From Desulfobacteraceae bacterium UBA5623 (GTDB lineage: Bacteria; Desulfobacterota; DSM-4660; Desulfatiglandales; Desulfatiglandaceae), in contig DIKH01000163.1 of assembly GCA_002424495.1 (NCBI GenBank), positions 1-5,882 on the forward strand: a DNA stretch of 5,882 nt, given 5' to 3'. The first letter of the stretch is position 1. Each line of letters begins with the position of its first letter. The position numbers and the translations under genes were made by a program. The notes beneath the pieces are model-generated. The model was not told the DNA's origin. It ran no database searches and saw only the letters and a program-made list of their open reading frames with translations. Shown here in pieces: positions 5,770-5,882 of the stretch.

Positions 5770-5882
5770 TCAGATCAGCCTGTGGGTCTTCATTTTACGC
5801 CATAGGGATGTGCGGCTGATGCCGAGGAAACGCGAGGCGTCATCCCGGCGGCCCTGGGCCTTTTCAAGCGCCCTCTTGATGG
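5770..5882 (-). CDS. Sigma-54-dependent transcriptional activator, C-terminal Fis-type HTH only
   Basis: Only the last 36 codons and the TGA stop (5770-5772) are inside the window; the gene begins beyond the right edge. The visible residues match the C-terminal Fis-type helix-turn-helix of NtrC-family activators: IKRALEKAQGRRDDASRFLG followed by ISRTSLWRKMKTHRLI. The usual form is ALE-A-GN-xxAA-LGISR-TLWRKMK, so Asn and Ala positions are altered but the recognition helix is typical. Such proteins bind enhancer dyads and activate sigma-54 RNA polymerase by ATP hydrolysis. The gene lies directly upstream of an operon with a sigma-54 promoter, in the same direction, so it is the likely regulator of that operon. 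The nature of its sensor domain cannot be seen. Confidence 0.9.
   Translation of the reverse strand, partial: IKRALEKAQGRRDDASRFLGISRTSLWRKMKTHRLI

Overview
The window looks like a chromosomal piece of an anaerobic bacterium, most likely a sulfate-reducing or syntrophic Desulfobacterota (former Deltaproteobacteria). This is an inference from moderate GC, an iron-sulfur-rich soluble flavoprotein operon, HdrA and NuoEF homologues linked together, and a sigma-54 type regulator next door. No RNA gene, transposon or CRISPR array is visible.

All recognisable genes lie on the minus strand, so transcription runs from the right edge to the left. The right edge (5770-5882) holds the last 36 codons of a sigma-54-dependent activator, a Fis-type helix-turn-helix. 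A 454-bp non-coding stretch (5316-5769) follows. It carries a very good sigma-54 promoter (5484-5500), a perfect 62-bp palindrome at the usual enhancer distance (5556-5617), and several further GTTTCAC-type half-sites. Then come four tightly packed genes: a NuoE-like [2Fe-2S] protein (GTG start, 4860-5315), a 620-aa NuoF-like NADH/FMN flavoprotein with extra N- and C-terminal iron-sulfur domains (2969-4831), a 210-aa NuoG/HoxU-like iron-sulfur protein (2324-2956), and an HdrA-MvhD fusion that leaves the window at the left edge (1-2310, 770 codons, no stop). Intergenic gaps are 28, 12 and 13 nt, each with a Shine-Dalgarno sequence, so this is one operon.

Together the genes read as a soluble electron-transfer complex. 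NADH would be oxidised or formed at the NuoEF-like unit, the small NuoG-like protein would act as an iron-sulfur wire, and the HdrA-MvhD-like protein would connect to a partner outside the window. The same family set occurs in class II benzoyl-CoA reductase (BamE-F HdrA/MvhD-like, BamG-H-I NuoE/F/G-like) and in other HdrA-linked oxidoreductases. The true partner cannot be seen here.

The most unusual protein is the HdrA-MvhD fusion. It keeps the fold landmarks along its length and an intact frame, but it has lost the third glycine of the FAD Rossmann motif, all cysteines of the HdrA central cluster motif, one cysteine of the second ferredoxin motif and two cysteines of the MvhD CCNWC motif. 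The most unusual DNA element is the 62-bp perfect palindrome upstream of the sigma-54 promoter.
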